DNA from: an uncultured Roseateles sp.
GTDB lineage: Bacteria > Pseudomonadota > Gammaproteobacteria > Burkholderiales > Burkholderiaceae_C
DNA length: 64,000 nucleotides
NCBI RefSeq assembly: GCF_945956965.1
Contig: NZ_CAMFJS010000003.1
Coordinates: forward strand, 186,001 to 250,000
Direction of reading: 5' to 3'
Shown here: positions 1-11,336 of the stretch, piece after piece
Layout of the letters: each line of letters opens with the position of its first letter
Position numbering within the stretch: the first letter of the stretch is position 1
Translations under genes and position numbers: made by a program
The notes under the pieces: generated by a model
Told to the model about the DNA's origin: nothing
Seen by the model: the letters and a program-made list of their open reading frames with translations, nothing else
The model's database searches: none

Positions 1-2
1 CC

Positions 3-1439
3 TTGCGCGTGCATGGCGCCGCCTACAGCGAGAAGACGCTGGGCGAGCTGGCCATCTTCGAAGCCGCGGCAGAGTCGCTGCAGCGCTTTGGCCGCGAGTC
101 CCTGCGCCACTACATCATCTCCCACACCGAATCGGTCAGCGACCTGCTGGAAGTGCTGCTGCTGATGAAGGAAGTGGGCCTGCTGCGCGGCACCTTGGAT
201 GAGCCCGAGGGCGCCATTTGCGACCTGATCGTCTCGCCCCTGTTCGAGACCATTGGCGACCTGCGCCTGGCGCCGCAAATCATGGCCGAGTTCTACGCCC
301 TGCCCGGCATCGCGGCGCTGATCAAGCGTGGCGGCGCGGAGCAAGACATCATGCTGGGCTACTCCGACTCCAACAAAGACGGCGGCATGTTCACCAGCAG
401 CTGGGAGCTGTACCGCGCCGAGATCGCCCTGGTGGAATTGTTCGACGACTTGCGCGCCCAGCACGGCATCACCCTGCGCCTCTTCCATGGCCGCGGCGGC
501 ACCGTCGGCCGAGGCGGCGGCCCGAGCTACCAGGCCATCCTGGCCCAGCCTCCTGGCACCGTGAACGGCCAGATCCGTTTGACCGAGCAGGGTGAGGTGA
601 TCGCCTCCAAGTACGCCAATCCCGAGATCGGCCGCCGCAATCTGGAAACCCTGGTGGCCGCCACCCTGGAAGCCACCTTGCTGCACCCGACCAAGAGCGC
701 GCCCAAGAGCTTTTTGGCGGCGGCGCAAGCCCTGTCTGACCTCAGCTACAGCGCCTTCCGCGGCCTGGTCTACGAGACGCCTGGCTTTGCCGAATACTTC
801 TTCTCCGCCACGCCGATCCGCGAGATTGCCGAGCTGAACATCGGCTCACGCCCAGCCTCACGCAAGCCCACACAGGCGATTGAGGATTTGCGCGCCATTC
901 CCTGGGGCTTCAGCTGGGGCCAGTCGCGCGTGGCGCTGCCGGGCTGGTGTGGCTTTGGCTCTGCCGTGCTGAACTTCCTGGGCGAGCCCGGCAGCGATCA
1001 GCACAAGCAAAACCTGGCCCTGCTCAAGCGCATGGACAAGCAGTGGCCCTTCTTCCGTACCCTCTTGTCCAATCTGGACATGGTGCTTGCCAAGACCGAT
1101 CTGGGCATTGCCCAGCGCTATGTCGACCTGGTGGTGGACAAACGCCTGGGCAAGAAGATTGCCGCAGCGATTCAGACCGAGTTCGACCGCACCGGCCAGG
1201 CCCTGGCCCTGATCACCGGAGAGGCCAAGCGCTTGTCCGGCAACCCGGCGCTGGCGCGCTCCATCGAGCATCGCTTCCCCTATATCGACCCGCTGAACCA
1301 TTTGCAGGTTGAGCTGCTGCGCCGCTACCGCGCCGCCCCGGCTGACACCCGCGCCCAGGACCCCAGCCTGGAGCGGGTGCAGCGCGGTATTCATCTGTCG
1401 ATCAACGGGATTGCGGCGGGCTTGCGCAACACGGGCTAA
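3..1439 (+). CDS. ppc: Phosphoenolpyruvate carboxylase, C-terminal part (5' end outside window)
   Basis: Frame open from window start; PEPC motifs such as [32 protein letters not shown] and the C-terminal [13 protein letters not shown]. Confidence 0.96.
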   Translation: MRVHGAAYSEKTLGELAIFEAAAESLQRFGRESLRHYIISHTESVSDLLEVLLLMKEVGLLRGTLDEPEGAICDLIVSPLFETIGDLRLAPQIMAEFYALPGIAALIKRGGAEQDIMLGYSDSNKDGGMFTSSWELYRAEIALVELFDDLRAQHGITLRLFHGRGGTVGRGGGPSYQAILAQPPGTVNGQIRLTEQGEVIASKYANPEIGRRNLETLVAATLEATLLHPTKSAPKSFLAAAQALSDLSYSAFRGLVYETPGFAEYFFSATPIREIAELNIGSRPASRKPTQAIEDLRAIPWGFSWGQSRVALPGWCGFGSAVLNFLGEPGSDQHKQNLALLKRMDKQWPFFRTLLSNLDMVLAKTDLGIAQRYVDLVVDKRLGKKIAAAIQTEFDRTGQALALITGEAKRLSGNPALARSIEHRFPYIDPLNHLQVELLRRYRAAPADTRAQDPSLERVQRGIHLSINGIAAGLRNTG

Positions 1440-1488
1440 GTTTTTAGTCCAGGCGGTCGATAGCAGGGGTTCACTGGGAGCAATCACC

Positions 1489-1692
1489 ATGGACCTCAGC
1501 AACACCGCCCTCGTCAACAATGCCGGCAACTCAAGCGCCGGCACGGTGCAGGCCGCCGCCCAGCTGATGGTCTTGCGCAAGGCCATGGACATTCAAAGCC
1601 AGGGCGCGGTGGAGTTACTCAACTCGGTGCCACCCGCGCCTGCCCTGGCCAGCTCGGGCAATCTGGGCACGCGGCTGAACGTTTACGCCTAG
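1489..1692 (+). CDS. Small YjfB-like (putative motility protein family) protein, 67 aa
   Basis: MDLSNTALVNNAGNSSAGTVQAAAQLMVLRKAMDIQSQGAVELLNSVPP...; size and pattern match YjfB-family small proteins; GGGAG upstream of ATG. Confidence 0.65.
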   Translation: MDLSNTALVNNAGNSSAGTVQAAAQLMVLRKAMDIQSQGAVELLNSVPPAPALASSGNLGTRLNVYA

Positions 1693-1721
1693 GCGGCAAG
1701 CTCAGCAGGCTTAGCGCGGCC

Positions 1722-1766
1722 CATCAGCCCTGCCCGGGCTGATGCTCAGCCGGCCCATCGGCCGGC
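1722..1766. terminator. Two adjacent hairpins between convergent genes (likely bidirectional terminator)
   Basis: CATCAGCCC-TGCCC-GGGCTGATG (1722-1744) and GCCGGCC-CATC-GGCCGGC (1749-1766), both perfect stems; no clear T-run. Confidence 0.5.
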
Positions 1767-1788
1767 GCTCAATCAGTCAAACGATCAG

Positions 1789-3087
1789 TCAGTCCTCACC
1801 CGACTCCGGCAAGTGAATCATGCCGGTGTGGTAGTTGTACTCGAACACCTCGCCGTAGCGCGCCCATTCAATCGCCACCTTGAGCACGCGCTCGGCTTCA
1901 TGCGCGTCCATGCTTTCCTGCAAGAGCTTGAGGAAGGGCTCTTCGCGCAACTCGCCATCGTCTTCTTGCTCCAGGCTGTGGCGGATGAAGGCGGCCAGGG
2001 GCACATGGGCCAGCAATTGCTGGCCGAAAATTTCGCGGCGGAATTCATGTTCGCCGGCCACATAGCGCTGGCCCAGCGGCGTGATCAAGATGTCGCCATG
2101 CTCCAGCGTGGCCAGGCCCAGGCGATGCAAGGCATCGGTGAGCGGCAGCAACTCGTCGTCAGTGAGCTCACTCTCCTCGGCCAGCTGCGGCAGGTCGGCG
2201 CGACCCTTGAAGCTGTCTTCGGACAAGAGCTCCAGCAAGCTTTCCATGCGGCCCACATCGGCCTCGGGCAAGCGGTCGGACAAATGCGGACGCAGCGCAT
2301 GGGCATGGCCCATGTCGGTGGGCGCGGCGCCGGCCGTCATGAGGCCGTAGACCTCGTCGATCAGGTCACGGACCTCGGCGCTATCGGCATCCCGCGGATG
2401 CGGCAGGCGAATCGGCAGCTCGGCGCGCACCCGGCCCGGGTTGCTGGAAAAAATCAGCACCCGGTCGGCCATCATCACCGCCTCTTCGATGTTGTGAGAG
2501 ACGACCAGCATGGCTTGCGTGGGCATCTCGCCGCCCACCCAGAGCTCCAGAATTTCATTGCGCAGGCGCTCGCCGGTCAGCACGTCCAGGGCTGAAAAGG
2601 CCTCATCCATCAGCAACACGGCCGGCTCCATCACCAGGGCGCGGGCCAGGCCAACGCGCTGGCGCATGCCGCCCGACAACTCGCGCGGCAAAGCGCCCTC
2701 GAAACCGGCCAGGCCGATCATCTCAATGGCCGCGTCGGCGCGCTTGGCCCGCTCGGCTGGGCTGATGCCACGGGCCTCCAGGCCGAGTTCAACGTTTTGC
2801 TGCACCGTCAGCCAGGGAAAAAGCGCGAAGGACTGAAACACCATCGCCACCCCCGCCACCGGGCCGAAGATGGGCTGGCCCTGGTAACGCACATCGCCGC
2901 CGTCGGCCGCGATCAGGCCCGCCATGATGCGCAGCAGCGTTGATTTGCCCGAGCCGGACTGGCCCAGCAAGGCCACGATCTCGCCCTTCTCCAGGCGAAA
3001 GTCCACGCCCTCAAGCACCGAGCGCTGGCTGCCGTCCGAGGACTTGAAGCTCTTGGCGACGTTCTTCAGTTCAATCAGGGTACTCAT
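1789..3087 (-). CDS. ABC transporter ATP-binding protein, nitrate/sulfonate/taurine type, with C-terminal AAA-associated extension
   Basis: Walker A GQSGSGKST, signature LSGGMRQRVGLARAL, Walker B LLMDEAFSALD; ~190 aa extra C-terminal domain; start MSTLIELKN chosen. Confidence 0.92.
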   Translation of the reverse strand: MSTLIELKNVAKSFKSSDGSQRSVLEGVDFRLEKGEIVALLGQSGSGKSTLLRIMAGLIAADGGDVRYQGQPIFGPVAGVAMVFQSFALFPWLTVQQNVELGLEARGISPAERAKRADAAIEMIGLAGFEGALPRELSGGMRQRVGLARALVMEPAVLLMDEAFSALDVLTGERLRNEILELWVGGEMPTQAMLVVSHNIEEAVMMADRVLIFSSNPGRVRAELPIRLPHPRDADSAEVRDLIDEVYGLMTAGAAPTDMGHAHALRPHLSDRLPEADVGRMESLLELLSEDSFKGRADLPQLAEESELTDDELLPLTDALHRLGLATLEHGDILITPLGQRYVAGEHEFRREIFGQQLLAHVPLAAFIRHSLEQEDDGELREEPFLKLLQESMDAHEAERVLKVAIEWARYGEVFEYNYHTGMIHLPESGED

Positions 3088-3105
3088 AGCACACATCGCT
3101 CTCAA

Positions 3106-4833
3106 TCAAAAATGCATACGGGCTTCGGCCAGGCGATACAGGCGCCGCCAGACCCAGTGGTTCAAGACCATCACAAACACGCACATCACCCCAATGCCCA
3201 GCGCAATGCGGGGGAAGTCGCCGATTGCCGTCATATGCTGGATATAGCTGCCCAAGCCCTGGGCCTGCAAATTGGTGTCGCCCCAACTCACGTACTCGGC
3301 CACGATGCTGGCGTTCCAGGAGCCGCCGCTGGCTGTGATGGCGCCGGTGACAAAGCTGGGAAAGACGGCCGGCAGCAAATAGCGCCGCCACAGCAACCAG
3401 CCCTTGAGCCCCAGATTCTTGGCCGCGTAGCGCAGCTCAGAAGGAATCGTCGAGGCCCCCGCCACCACATTGAAAAGCAAATACCACTGCGTGCCCAGAA
3501 TGATCAGGGGCGAGAGCCAGATGTCGGGATTGAGCCGCCACTTGACGATCAGAATCACCGCCACCGGGAAGACCAAGTTCGAGGGGAAGGCCGCTAAAAA
3601 CTGCGCCAGCGCCTGCACCCGCCCGGCGATGCGCGGGTTCAGGCCAATCCACACGCCGATGGGCACCCAGATCAGCGACGCGATGGCAATCAGCACCAGC
3701 ACCCGGCTCAGGGTGTAGAGGCCCAGCTTGAAGACATGGCCCACCTCCTGCCAACCGACCTCGCTGTGGATGAAGATGCCCAGCCGCCACAGCGCAAACA
3801 GCACCAGCGCGGCCAGTACCGCGTCCCAGCCGCGCTCCCACAAGGGATTGACCGGTTTGACGCGGGCGCGGATGGAGCTGCCATCAAAGCGCCGGCGGGT
3901 CAGGCGGAAACTCGCCCCCAGCCAGCGCGCCGGGATCAGGCCGATGCGTTGAATCAAGTCGGTGCGGCGCAGCCAAGTCAGCAGCCAGGAGGTGGGCGCG
4001 TTCTCATTGCCCGATTCTTCAAAGCGGAATTTGTCGGCCCAGGCCAGCAGCGGGCGGAAAAACAATTGGTCGTACAAAAGAATGCCGATCAGCATGGCCA
4101 AGATGGCGTAGCCAATGGCCTGCAAATCGCTGGCGGCAATGGCCATGGCGATGTAGGAGCCCACACCCGGCAGCTTGATGTCTTGATTGGCCACCGAGAT
4201 GGCTTCGGAGGCCACCACAAAGAACCAGCCACCTGACATGCTCATCATCATGTTCCACAGCAAGCCCGGCATGGCGAAAGGCAGCTCCAGGCGCCAAAAG
4301 CGCTGCCAGCCGGAGAGCTGGAAAATGCGCGCCGCTTCCTGCAACTCGGCCGGCACGGTGCGCATGCTTTGGTACAGGCTGAAGGCCATATTCCAGGCCT
4401 GCGAGGTGAAGATGGCGAAGATGGCCGCGCACTCCACGCCCAGCAAGCTGCCCGGGAACAGGGCGATGAAACCGGTCACGGTGATGGACAAAAAGCCCAG
4501 GATGGGAATCGACTGCAAGATGTCCAGCATGGGCACAAGCACTTTTTCCGCCGCCCGGTACTTGGCCGCCAGCGCCGCAAACACGCAGGCAAACACCACC
4601 GAGGCGGCCAGCGCCAGGAACATGCGCAAGGTGGTGCGCAGCAAGTAGTAAGGCAGATAGGCGGGATCGAGGCTGATCGGCAAGGCTTCGCCCACTTGAA
4701 AAGGCTGGGCCATTTGCGAGCCCGCCAGCGCCAGCAAACTCAGCAGGGCCAGCACCAAGGGCAGCAAGGCCCAGTCCCAGCGGTTGCCGCTGGCCTCCAC
4801 CACCTGGCGGGGGAAAAAACGCTTGTCAATCAT
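3106..4833 (-). CDS. ABC transporter permease with two fused BPD_transp_1-like permease domains
   Basis: Two membrane halves, each with an EAA-like loop (ELQEAARIFQLSGWQRFWRLELPFAMPGL and ELRYAAKNLGLKGWLLWRRYLLPAVFPSF). Confidence 0.9.
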   Translation of the reverse strand: MIDKRFFPRQVVEASGNRWDWALLPLVLALLSLLALAGSQMAQPFQVGEALPISLDPAYLPYYLLRTTLRMFLALAASVVFACVFAALAAKYRAAEKVLVPMLDILQSIPILGFLSITVTGFIALFPGSLLGVECAAIFAIFTSQAWNMAFSLYQSMRTVPAELQEAARIFQLSGWQRFWRLELPFAMPGLLWNMMMSMSGGWFFVVASEAISVANQDIKLPGVGSYIAMAIAASDLQAIGYAILAMLIGILLYDQLFFRPLLAWADKFRFEESGNENAPTSWLLTWLRRTDLIQRIGLIPARWLGASFRLTRRRFDGSSIRARVKPVNPLWERGWDAVLAALVLFALWRLGIFIHSEVGWQEVGHVFKLGLYTLSRVLVLIAIASLIWVPIGVWIGLNPRIAGRVQALAQFLAAFPSNLVFPVAVILIVKWRLNPDIWLSPLIILGTQWYLLFNVVAGASTIPSELRYAAKNLGLKGWLLWRRYLLPAVFPSFVTGAITASGGSWNASIVAEYVSWGDTNLQAQGLGSYIQHMTAIGDFPRIALGIGVMCVFVMVLNHWVWRRLYRLAEARMHF

Positions 4834-5019
4834 GGCGGCCCGATCAGGAGGCATGCACGCCGCAACGGTGGCTGCAGCCAGGGAGAAATTTCAGGTGCCG
4901 GATGGTAACGGCGCAATGTGAAGAACTGTTGCCCGGCGCGACACCAAGTGGCGGCAGCACCCATCAAGGACTTTGGCGCCCCATCCGGCCAGTGTGAGCG
5001 CCCCCAAAAAACCGCTCGC

Positions 5020-5865
5020 TTAATCCCCGCCCTGCCGGCTGGCCAGCGCTTCACGCACCGCCGCCACCTGGCGGCGTGACACGCTCAGCCACTCGTTCAC
5101 CGTCGCCACCCGCAAGGCCCAGCCCTCGCTGGCTTCAGCCGCCTCGGCCGCCTCCTTGTCCGAGGGGGCATCGGCACTGGGCTGCGGCCCGCCGCGCAGC
5201 AACTCGCGCACGGCCGACTTGGCCACCAAGGCATTGCGATGCACACGCAAAAAGCGCCCTTCCGGGCCGCCGAAGCGCGACTCCAGCTCAGACAAGCTGC
5301 CGTCCATCACATAGCTCTGCGTGGCGGTGCGCAAGGTCAGGTATTTGAGGTCGGCCTTGAAGTACAGCACCTCGGCCAGCGGCACCCGGATCAGGCGGCC
5401 GCGCAGGGTGATGGTGATGAACTCGGCCGGTTCCAGCTCGTCCAAGTCACCGCGCTGGGTGCTTGCTGCCGCTCGCTCTTCCAGGCGCTGCGCCACGCGT
5501 TGCAGCGCGGCCTGCAGGCGTTCGCGACGCACCGGCTTGGTCAGATAGTCCATCGCATCCAACTCGAAACCGCGCAAAGCATGTTCGGCATGGGCGGTGA
5601 CGAAGACCACTGCCGGTTGCGCTGGATGAGCGGCCAAGGCCTCGGCCAGCTGCAGGCCATTGGCGCCGGGCATTTGGATGTCCAGCAAGATCAGGTCGCA
5701 CGCATGATCACGCAGCCAGGTCTGCGCCTGCGAGGCCGTGCCTGCCTCGGCCACCACCTGGGCGCGCGGCTCGGTGCAGGCCTCCAGCAGGCTGCGCAGG
5801 CGCAGGCGGGCCAGGGGCTCATCGTCAACCAGCAAGACGGACAGGTTTGCAGTGGCAGCAGTCAT
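5020..5865 (-). CDS. LytTR-family response regulator (AlgR/LytR type)
   Basis: Receiver VLLVDDEPLARLRLRSLLE...LILLDIQMPGANGLQLAEAL plus LytTR domain (VLYFKADLKYLTLRT...RFLRVHRNALV). Confidence 0.92.
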   Translation of the reverse strand: MTAATANLSVLLVDDEPLARLRLRSLLEACTEPRAQVVAEAGTASQAQTWLRDHACDLILLDIQMPGANGLQLAEALAAHPAQPAVVFVTAHAEHALRGFELDAMDYLTKPVRRERLQAALQRVAQRLEERAAASTQRGDLDELEPAEFITITLRGRLIRVPLAEVLYFKADLKYLTLRTATQSYVMDGSLSELESRFGGPEGRFLRVHRNALVAKSAVRELLRGGPQPSADAPSDKEAAEAAEASEGWALRVATVNEWLSVSRRQVAAVREALASRQGGD

Positions 5866-5928
5866 CGCAGAAAGGATTGCAAAAGCTTGCAGAAGGAAGA
5901 TTAGGGGAAAACGTCGTGCGCCCTATTT

Positions 5929-7044
5929 TCAGCTCGGCAGCACGATGCGCACCGTGAAGCGGCCGGGCTCGGACGACAAGTCAAACCGGGCCGACACATC
6001 ATGCATCAAGCGCAGGCGCTGGCGCACATTGCGCAGCGCCATGCCGTGGCCTTGCGTCCGCGCCGGCAAGCCCACGGTGTTGATGACGCGGATTTCCACC
6101 TCGCTGCCGCGCCTCAGGGTCTGCACCGTCACATCACCGCCCTGCTCATTGGGCTCCACGCCGTGGCGCACCGCATTTTCGACCAAGGGCTGCAAGAGCA
6201 AGGGCGGCACCCGCGCACCACGCGCTTGCGGATCGAGTTGCCAGCTGATGCGCAAGCGCTCGCCAAAGCGGGTCTGCTCGATGTGCAGATAACGGCGGGC
6301 CAGCTCGATTTCTTCATCCAGGCTCACCGCCGTGCTGGCATCGGCCAGCGCGACGCGGAACAACTCGCTCAAATCTTCCAGCAGGTCTTCGGCCTTGCTC
6401 GGGTCATGGCGCACCAGGGTGATGGCGCTGTTGAGGGTGTTGAACAAAAAGTGCGGGCGGATGCGCGATTGCAACTCCACCAACTGCGCCAGGGCCGCGG
6501 CCGGGCGCTGCGCACGCTCACGCAGTTTCAACCAGGTCAGCAAGAGCGCGGCCATGGTCGCACCCGCCAGGCCGACACTGGCCAGGCGAAAGCTGCTGCT
6601 GGGCTCCAGATTGGCGATGTTCAACAAGCCCCAGCCCAGCAAGGCACTGATGGCGCCCAGCGCGCTGAGGCTGAACCATTGCCAGGGCTCGGGCAAATGC
6701 GCCAGCACCCGCCGCGCCCCGCAGACCACCAGCAGCCACAGCAAGACGGCCGACATGGTCACCACCGAGGCACTGGCCATCCAACCGGACCATTGCGCAA
6801 AACCGCTGGCCGCCAGCGCCAGGCCCAGGGCCAGCAAGCCCTGCACCGCCAGCACCGCACGCAGCACCAGGCCGACATGGCAGACATCAAAGGCCCGCTC
6901 GGGGTCAAACAAAGGCAGCACCGCGGCCTCGTCCGCCGGTTTCACATTCGTCGAGGCGGGGAAACCCAGGATGCTGGTGAGGCTGGTGCTATCGGGCCAC
7001 GCCGATTCCGCCTCAGCCGGGCGCTTGGTTTTTTTGTCAGACAT
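5929..7044 (-). CDS. Sensor histidine kinase, LytS/AlgZ type
   Basis: His kinase motif LQSRIRPHFLFNTLNSAITLVRHDP and ATPase region PLLLQPLVENAVRHGVEP; N-terminal TM segments. Confidence 0.92.
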   Translation of the reverse strand: MSDKKTKRPAEAESAWPDSTSLTSILGFPASTNVKPADEAAVLPLFDPERAFDVCHVGLVLRAVLAVQGLLALGLALAASGFAQWSGWMASASVVTMSAVLLWLLVVCGARRVLAHLPEPWQWFSLSALGAISALLGWGLLNIANLEPSSSFRLASVGLAGATMAALLLTWLKLRERAQRPAAALAQLVELQSRIRPHFLFNTLNSAITLVRHDPSKAEDLLEDLSELFRVALADASTAVSLDEEIELARRYLHIEQTRFGERLRISWQLDPQARGARVPPLLLQPLVENAVRHGVEPNEQGGDVTVQTLRRGSEVEIRVINTVGLPARTQGHGMALRNVRQRLRLMHDVSARFDLSSEPGRFTVRIVLPS

Positions 7045-7129
7045 CGTGCCTCGTTAGAATTGCGAGCTTCCTGCCGGGATTGTGCGTCAGCACAGCCCGC
7101 GCCCTTTCCCTCCCCTTCAGCCCGCCACC

Positions 7130-8551
<1,422 letters not shown>

Positions 8552-8564
8552 CCGGCCAAGCACC

Positions 8565-10187
8565 ATGCTCAAAGCACGCCTGGGCCTGTGGTTGGGCGTG
8601 CTGGTGGCCTTGGTGGCGACCCAGTTTGCGGTGGTGGTGTGGCTGGTCAATCAGTCCGAGTTGGAACGCTCCCGCAGCTTGCGCGCCAAAGACGCACTGG
8701 TTCAGTACATCGCCCTGGCTGCGGACAAGCAGCGGCTCAAGGTCTGGTTCGCCCAATACCTGCTGACCGACCAGGCGCCGGTGGCCCTGCGCGACCAGTA
8801 TCTGCAGCGCATGCAAACCGCGCTCAACGAGCTGGAACGCCTGCACCGCGAAGAGCAAGCCGATGCCGGCGGCTTGGCCGGCGAGGCGCCGCTGACACGC
8901 CAGCCGCTCGACGCGCTGCAAACCAACTTCCGCGCCTTGCGGGCGCAGATCCAGCAGGCCCAGCCCCATATTCCCCACCCTAACCCCAGCACCGAGCGGG
9001 CCAGCGTGTGGAGCGAGATGCTCAGCGTTTTCGACATCTCGGAAGGTCAAGACATGCGCGCCCTGATCGCGCAAGCCATCACCCAGCAGCAAGCCCACAG
9101 CACCGCCGCCGAGGCCGCCGCTCAGGTGGCGCTGCAGCGTTCCCGCAATGTGGCGATCTACAGCATCTTGAGCACCATTGCCCTGTCGATCGGCTTTGTC
9201 AGCTACTTCGCCTGGGACATCCGCCGCCGCATGCGCCCCTTGCTGGACGGCACCCTGGCCCTGCAAGCCGGGCAGCTGGAGCATCGCATTGGCGCCACCG
9301 GCCGCGATGAATTCGGCCGACTGGGGCAGAGCTTCAACCGCATGGCCGAGGAGATTCAGCTGCACCGCCATAACGAGGAAACTCAGCGGCAGCGGCTCGA
9401 AACCGCCGTGGCCCAGCGCACCGCCGACCTGCACCAGGCCAATGCGCAGCTGCTGGAGATTGACCGCTCGCGCCGCCAGTTCTTCGCCAATATCAGCCAC
9501 GAATTGCGCACCCCCACCACCGCCATCCTCGGTGAAGCCGAGATCACGCTGCGCCGCAGCGGCCACGCAGAATCGCTGTACCGCGACGCACTGGAGCGGG
9601 TGGCCAGCATCGCCCGCCAGCTCGGCGCCCGCATCGGTGAGCTGATGGCAGTGGCGCGGCAGAGCGAGGCCGGCCTGCAGCCGGAGCTGAGTCTGATCGA
9701 CCTGGCCGAGCCCTTGCGCGCCGCGCTGGAACAGGTGCAGGCCACGGCGGCGCAGCAAGAGCATCAACTGCAATGGCTGAACCACACGCCAGCGGCCGAG
9801 CCGCTGATGCTGCGCGGCAGCCTGGACAAACTGACCCAGCTCTTCACCATCGTGCTGGACAACGCCCTGCGTTACAGCCCGGCGGGCGGGCAGATCAGCG
9901 TGGAAACTCAGCCCGCAGCAGACGGCGCTGAGTGGCAGATCACGATCAGCGACACAGGCATAGGCATGGACGCGCAGGAGCTGCCGCGTGCCAGCGAACG
10001 CTACTGGCGCTCCGAACGCGCACGCGCCATGCGCCCCGAGGGCATGGGCCTGGGTCTGACCATCGCCGAGGACATCGTGCGCGCCCATGGTGGCCAGTTC
10101 AGCCTGAAGGCCCGCGAAGGTGGCGGCACGCAGGTGCTGATCCGCTTGCCCGCCGCCTTGAGCCACAGCAACAACGACAACAACTGA
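8565..10187 (+). CDS. HAMP-containing sensor histidine kinase
   Basis: Two TM segments, HAMP, H-box FFANISHELRTPTTAILGEAE, N/G boxes (DNALRYSP, GIGMDAQE, GMGLGLTIAEDIVRAHGG). Confidence 0.94.
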   Translation: MLKARLGLWLGVLVALVATQFAVVVWLVNQSELERSRSLRAKDALVQYIALAADKQRLKVWFAQYLLTDQAPVALRDQYLQRMQTALNELERLHREEQADAGGLAGEAPLTRQPLDALQTNFRALRAQIQQAQPHIPHPNPSTERASVWSEMLSVFDISEGQDMRALIAQAITQQQAHSTAAEAAAQVALQRSRNVAIYSILSTIALSIGFVSYFAWDIRRRMRPLLDGTLALQAGQLEHRIGATGRDEFGRLGQSFNRMAEEIQLHRHNEETQRQRLETAVAQRTADLHQANAQLLEIDRSRRQFFANISHELRTPTTAILGEAEITLRRSGHAESLYRDALERVASIARQLGARIGELMAVARQSEAGLQPELSLIDLAEPLRAALEQVQATAAQQEHQLQWLNHTPAAEPLMLRGSLDKLTQLFTIVLDNALRYSPAGGQISVETQPAADGAEWQITISDTGIGMDAQELPRASERYWRSERARAMRPEGMGLGLTIAEDIVRAHGGQFSLKAREGGGTQVLIRLPAALSHSNNDNN

Positions 10188-10207
10188 GCAACAGAGGGAG
10201 ATGCACC

Positions 10208-10603
10208 ATGCGAACGATAGGCAATATCCTGTGGTTAATTTTGGGCGGCTTTGTCATGGGCCTGGGCTGGTGGCTGGCCGGCGCACTGGCCTTCATCACT
10301 ATCGTGGGCATTCCCTGGGGCCGCGCCTGCTTCGTGATCGGCCAGTTCGCATTTCTGCCCTTCGGCCGTGAGGCCGTGGACCGCGCCAGCATCACCGGCC
10401 GGCAAGACATTGGCACCGGCCCCTTGGGCCTGCTGGGCAACATCATCTGGTTTGTCTTCGCCGGCGTCTGGCTGGCCATGGGCCATCTGGTTTCGGCCCT
10501 GGCCTGTTTCATCACCGTGATCGGCATTCCTTTTGGCATCCAACACCTGAAACTGGCGGTGCTGGCCTTGATGCCGATTGGCAAAACCATCGTCAGCCGC
10601 TGA
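10208..10603 (+). CDS. YccF domain-containing inner-membrane protein
   Basis: MRTIGNILWLILGGFVMGLGWWLAGAL...GIPWGRACF...GIPFGIQHLKLAVLALMPIGKTIV; duplicated GIP(W/F)G motifs typical of YccF; GAGGGAG RBS. Confidence 0.9.
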   Translation: MRTIGNILWLILGGFVMGLGWWLAGALAFITIVGIPWGRACFVIGQFAFLPFGREAVDRASITGRQDIGTGPLGLLGNIIWFVFAGVWLAMGHLVSALACFITVIGIPFGIQHLKLAVLALMPIGKTIVSR

Positions 10604-10609
10604 GCCCCT

Positions 10610-11308
10610 ATGCCCCACCTCTTGATCGTGGAAGACGACCGCCGCGTCTCCGACTTTTTGAACCGCGGCCTGCGTGCCGAGGGCTATCAAATCACGATGG
10701 TGGAGCGGGGCGACCAAGTCGCCAAGAGCGTGGAGCAGTTGCAGCCTGACCTCGTTTTGCTCGATGTGATGCTGCCGGGCATCAGCGGCGTCGAGGCCTG
10801 CCAGCGCCTGCGCGCCAATCGCTGCCGGCTGCCGGTGCTGATGCTCACCGCCATGGACGCGGTGGAAGACAAGGTGGCCGGCCTGCGCTGCGGCGCCGAT
10901 GACTACCTCACCAAGCCTTTTGCCTTTGAGGAATTGCTGGCCCGCATCGAAGCCCTGCTACGCCGCGCAGAGCAGCATGCTCAAGGCGAACCGGCGGGCA
11001 ATGCGCGCCTGTTGACGCTGGCCAATCTCGTCTTTGACCTGGACCGCATGCAGGTGCGGCGCGCCGAGCAGGCGTTGGTGCTGACGGCGCGCGAATTAGC
11101 CCTGCTCGAACTCTTGATGCGCCACCCAGGGCGGGTGTTCAGCCGCGAGCGCATTCTCAACACCGTGTGGGGCTATAGCGAAGACCCCCTGACCAATGTG
11201 GTGGACGTCTACATCCGCCGCCTGCGCGCCAAGATTGACGAGGGCCACACACCGGCGCTGATTCACACCGTGCGTGGGCTCGGCTACCGGCTTGATGTGA
11301 ATCCGTGA
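10610..11308 (+). CDS. OmpR/PhoB-family response regulator
   Basis: Receiver LLIVEDDRRVSDFLNRGL...LVLLDVMLPGISGVE; winged helix ending VDVYIRRLRAKIDEG...IHTVRGLGYRLD. Confidence 0.95.
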   Translation: MPHLLIVEDDRRVSDFLNRGLRAEGYQITMVERGDQVAKSVEQLQPDLVLLDVMLPGISGVEACQRLRANRCRLPVLMLTAMDAVEDKVAGLRCGADDYLTKPFAFEELLARIEALLRRAEQHAQGEPAGNARLLTLANLVFDLDRMQVRRAEQALVLTARELALLELLMRHPGRVFSRERILNTVWGYSEDPLTNVVDVYIRRLRAKIDEGHTPALIHTVRGLGYRLDVNP

Positions 11309-11336
11309 GCCGGCGACTGTTCTGATTCGTGAATGG

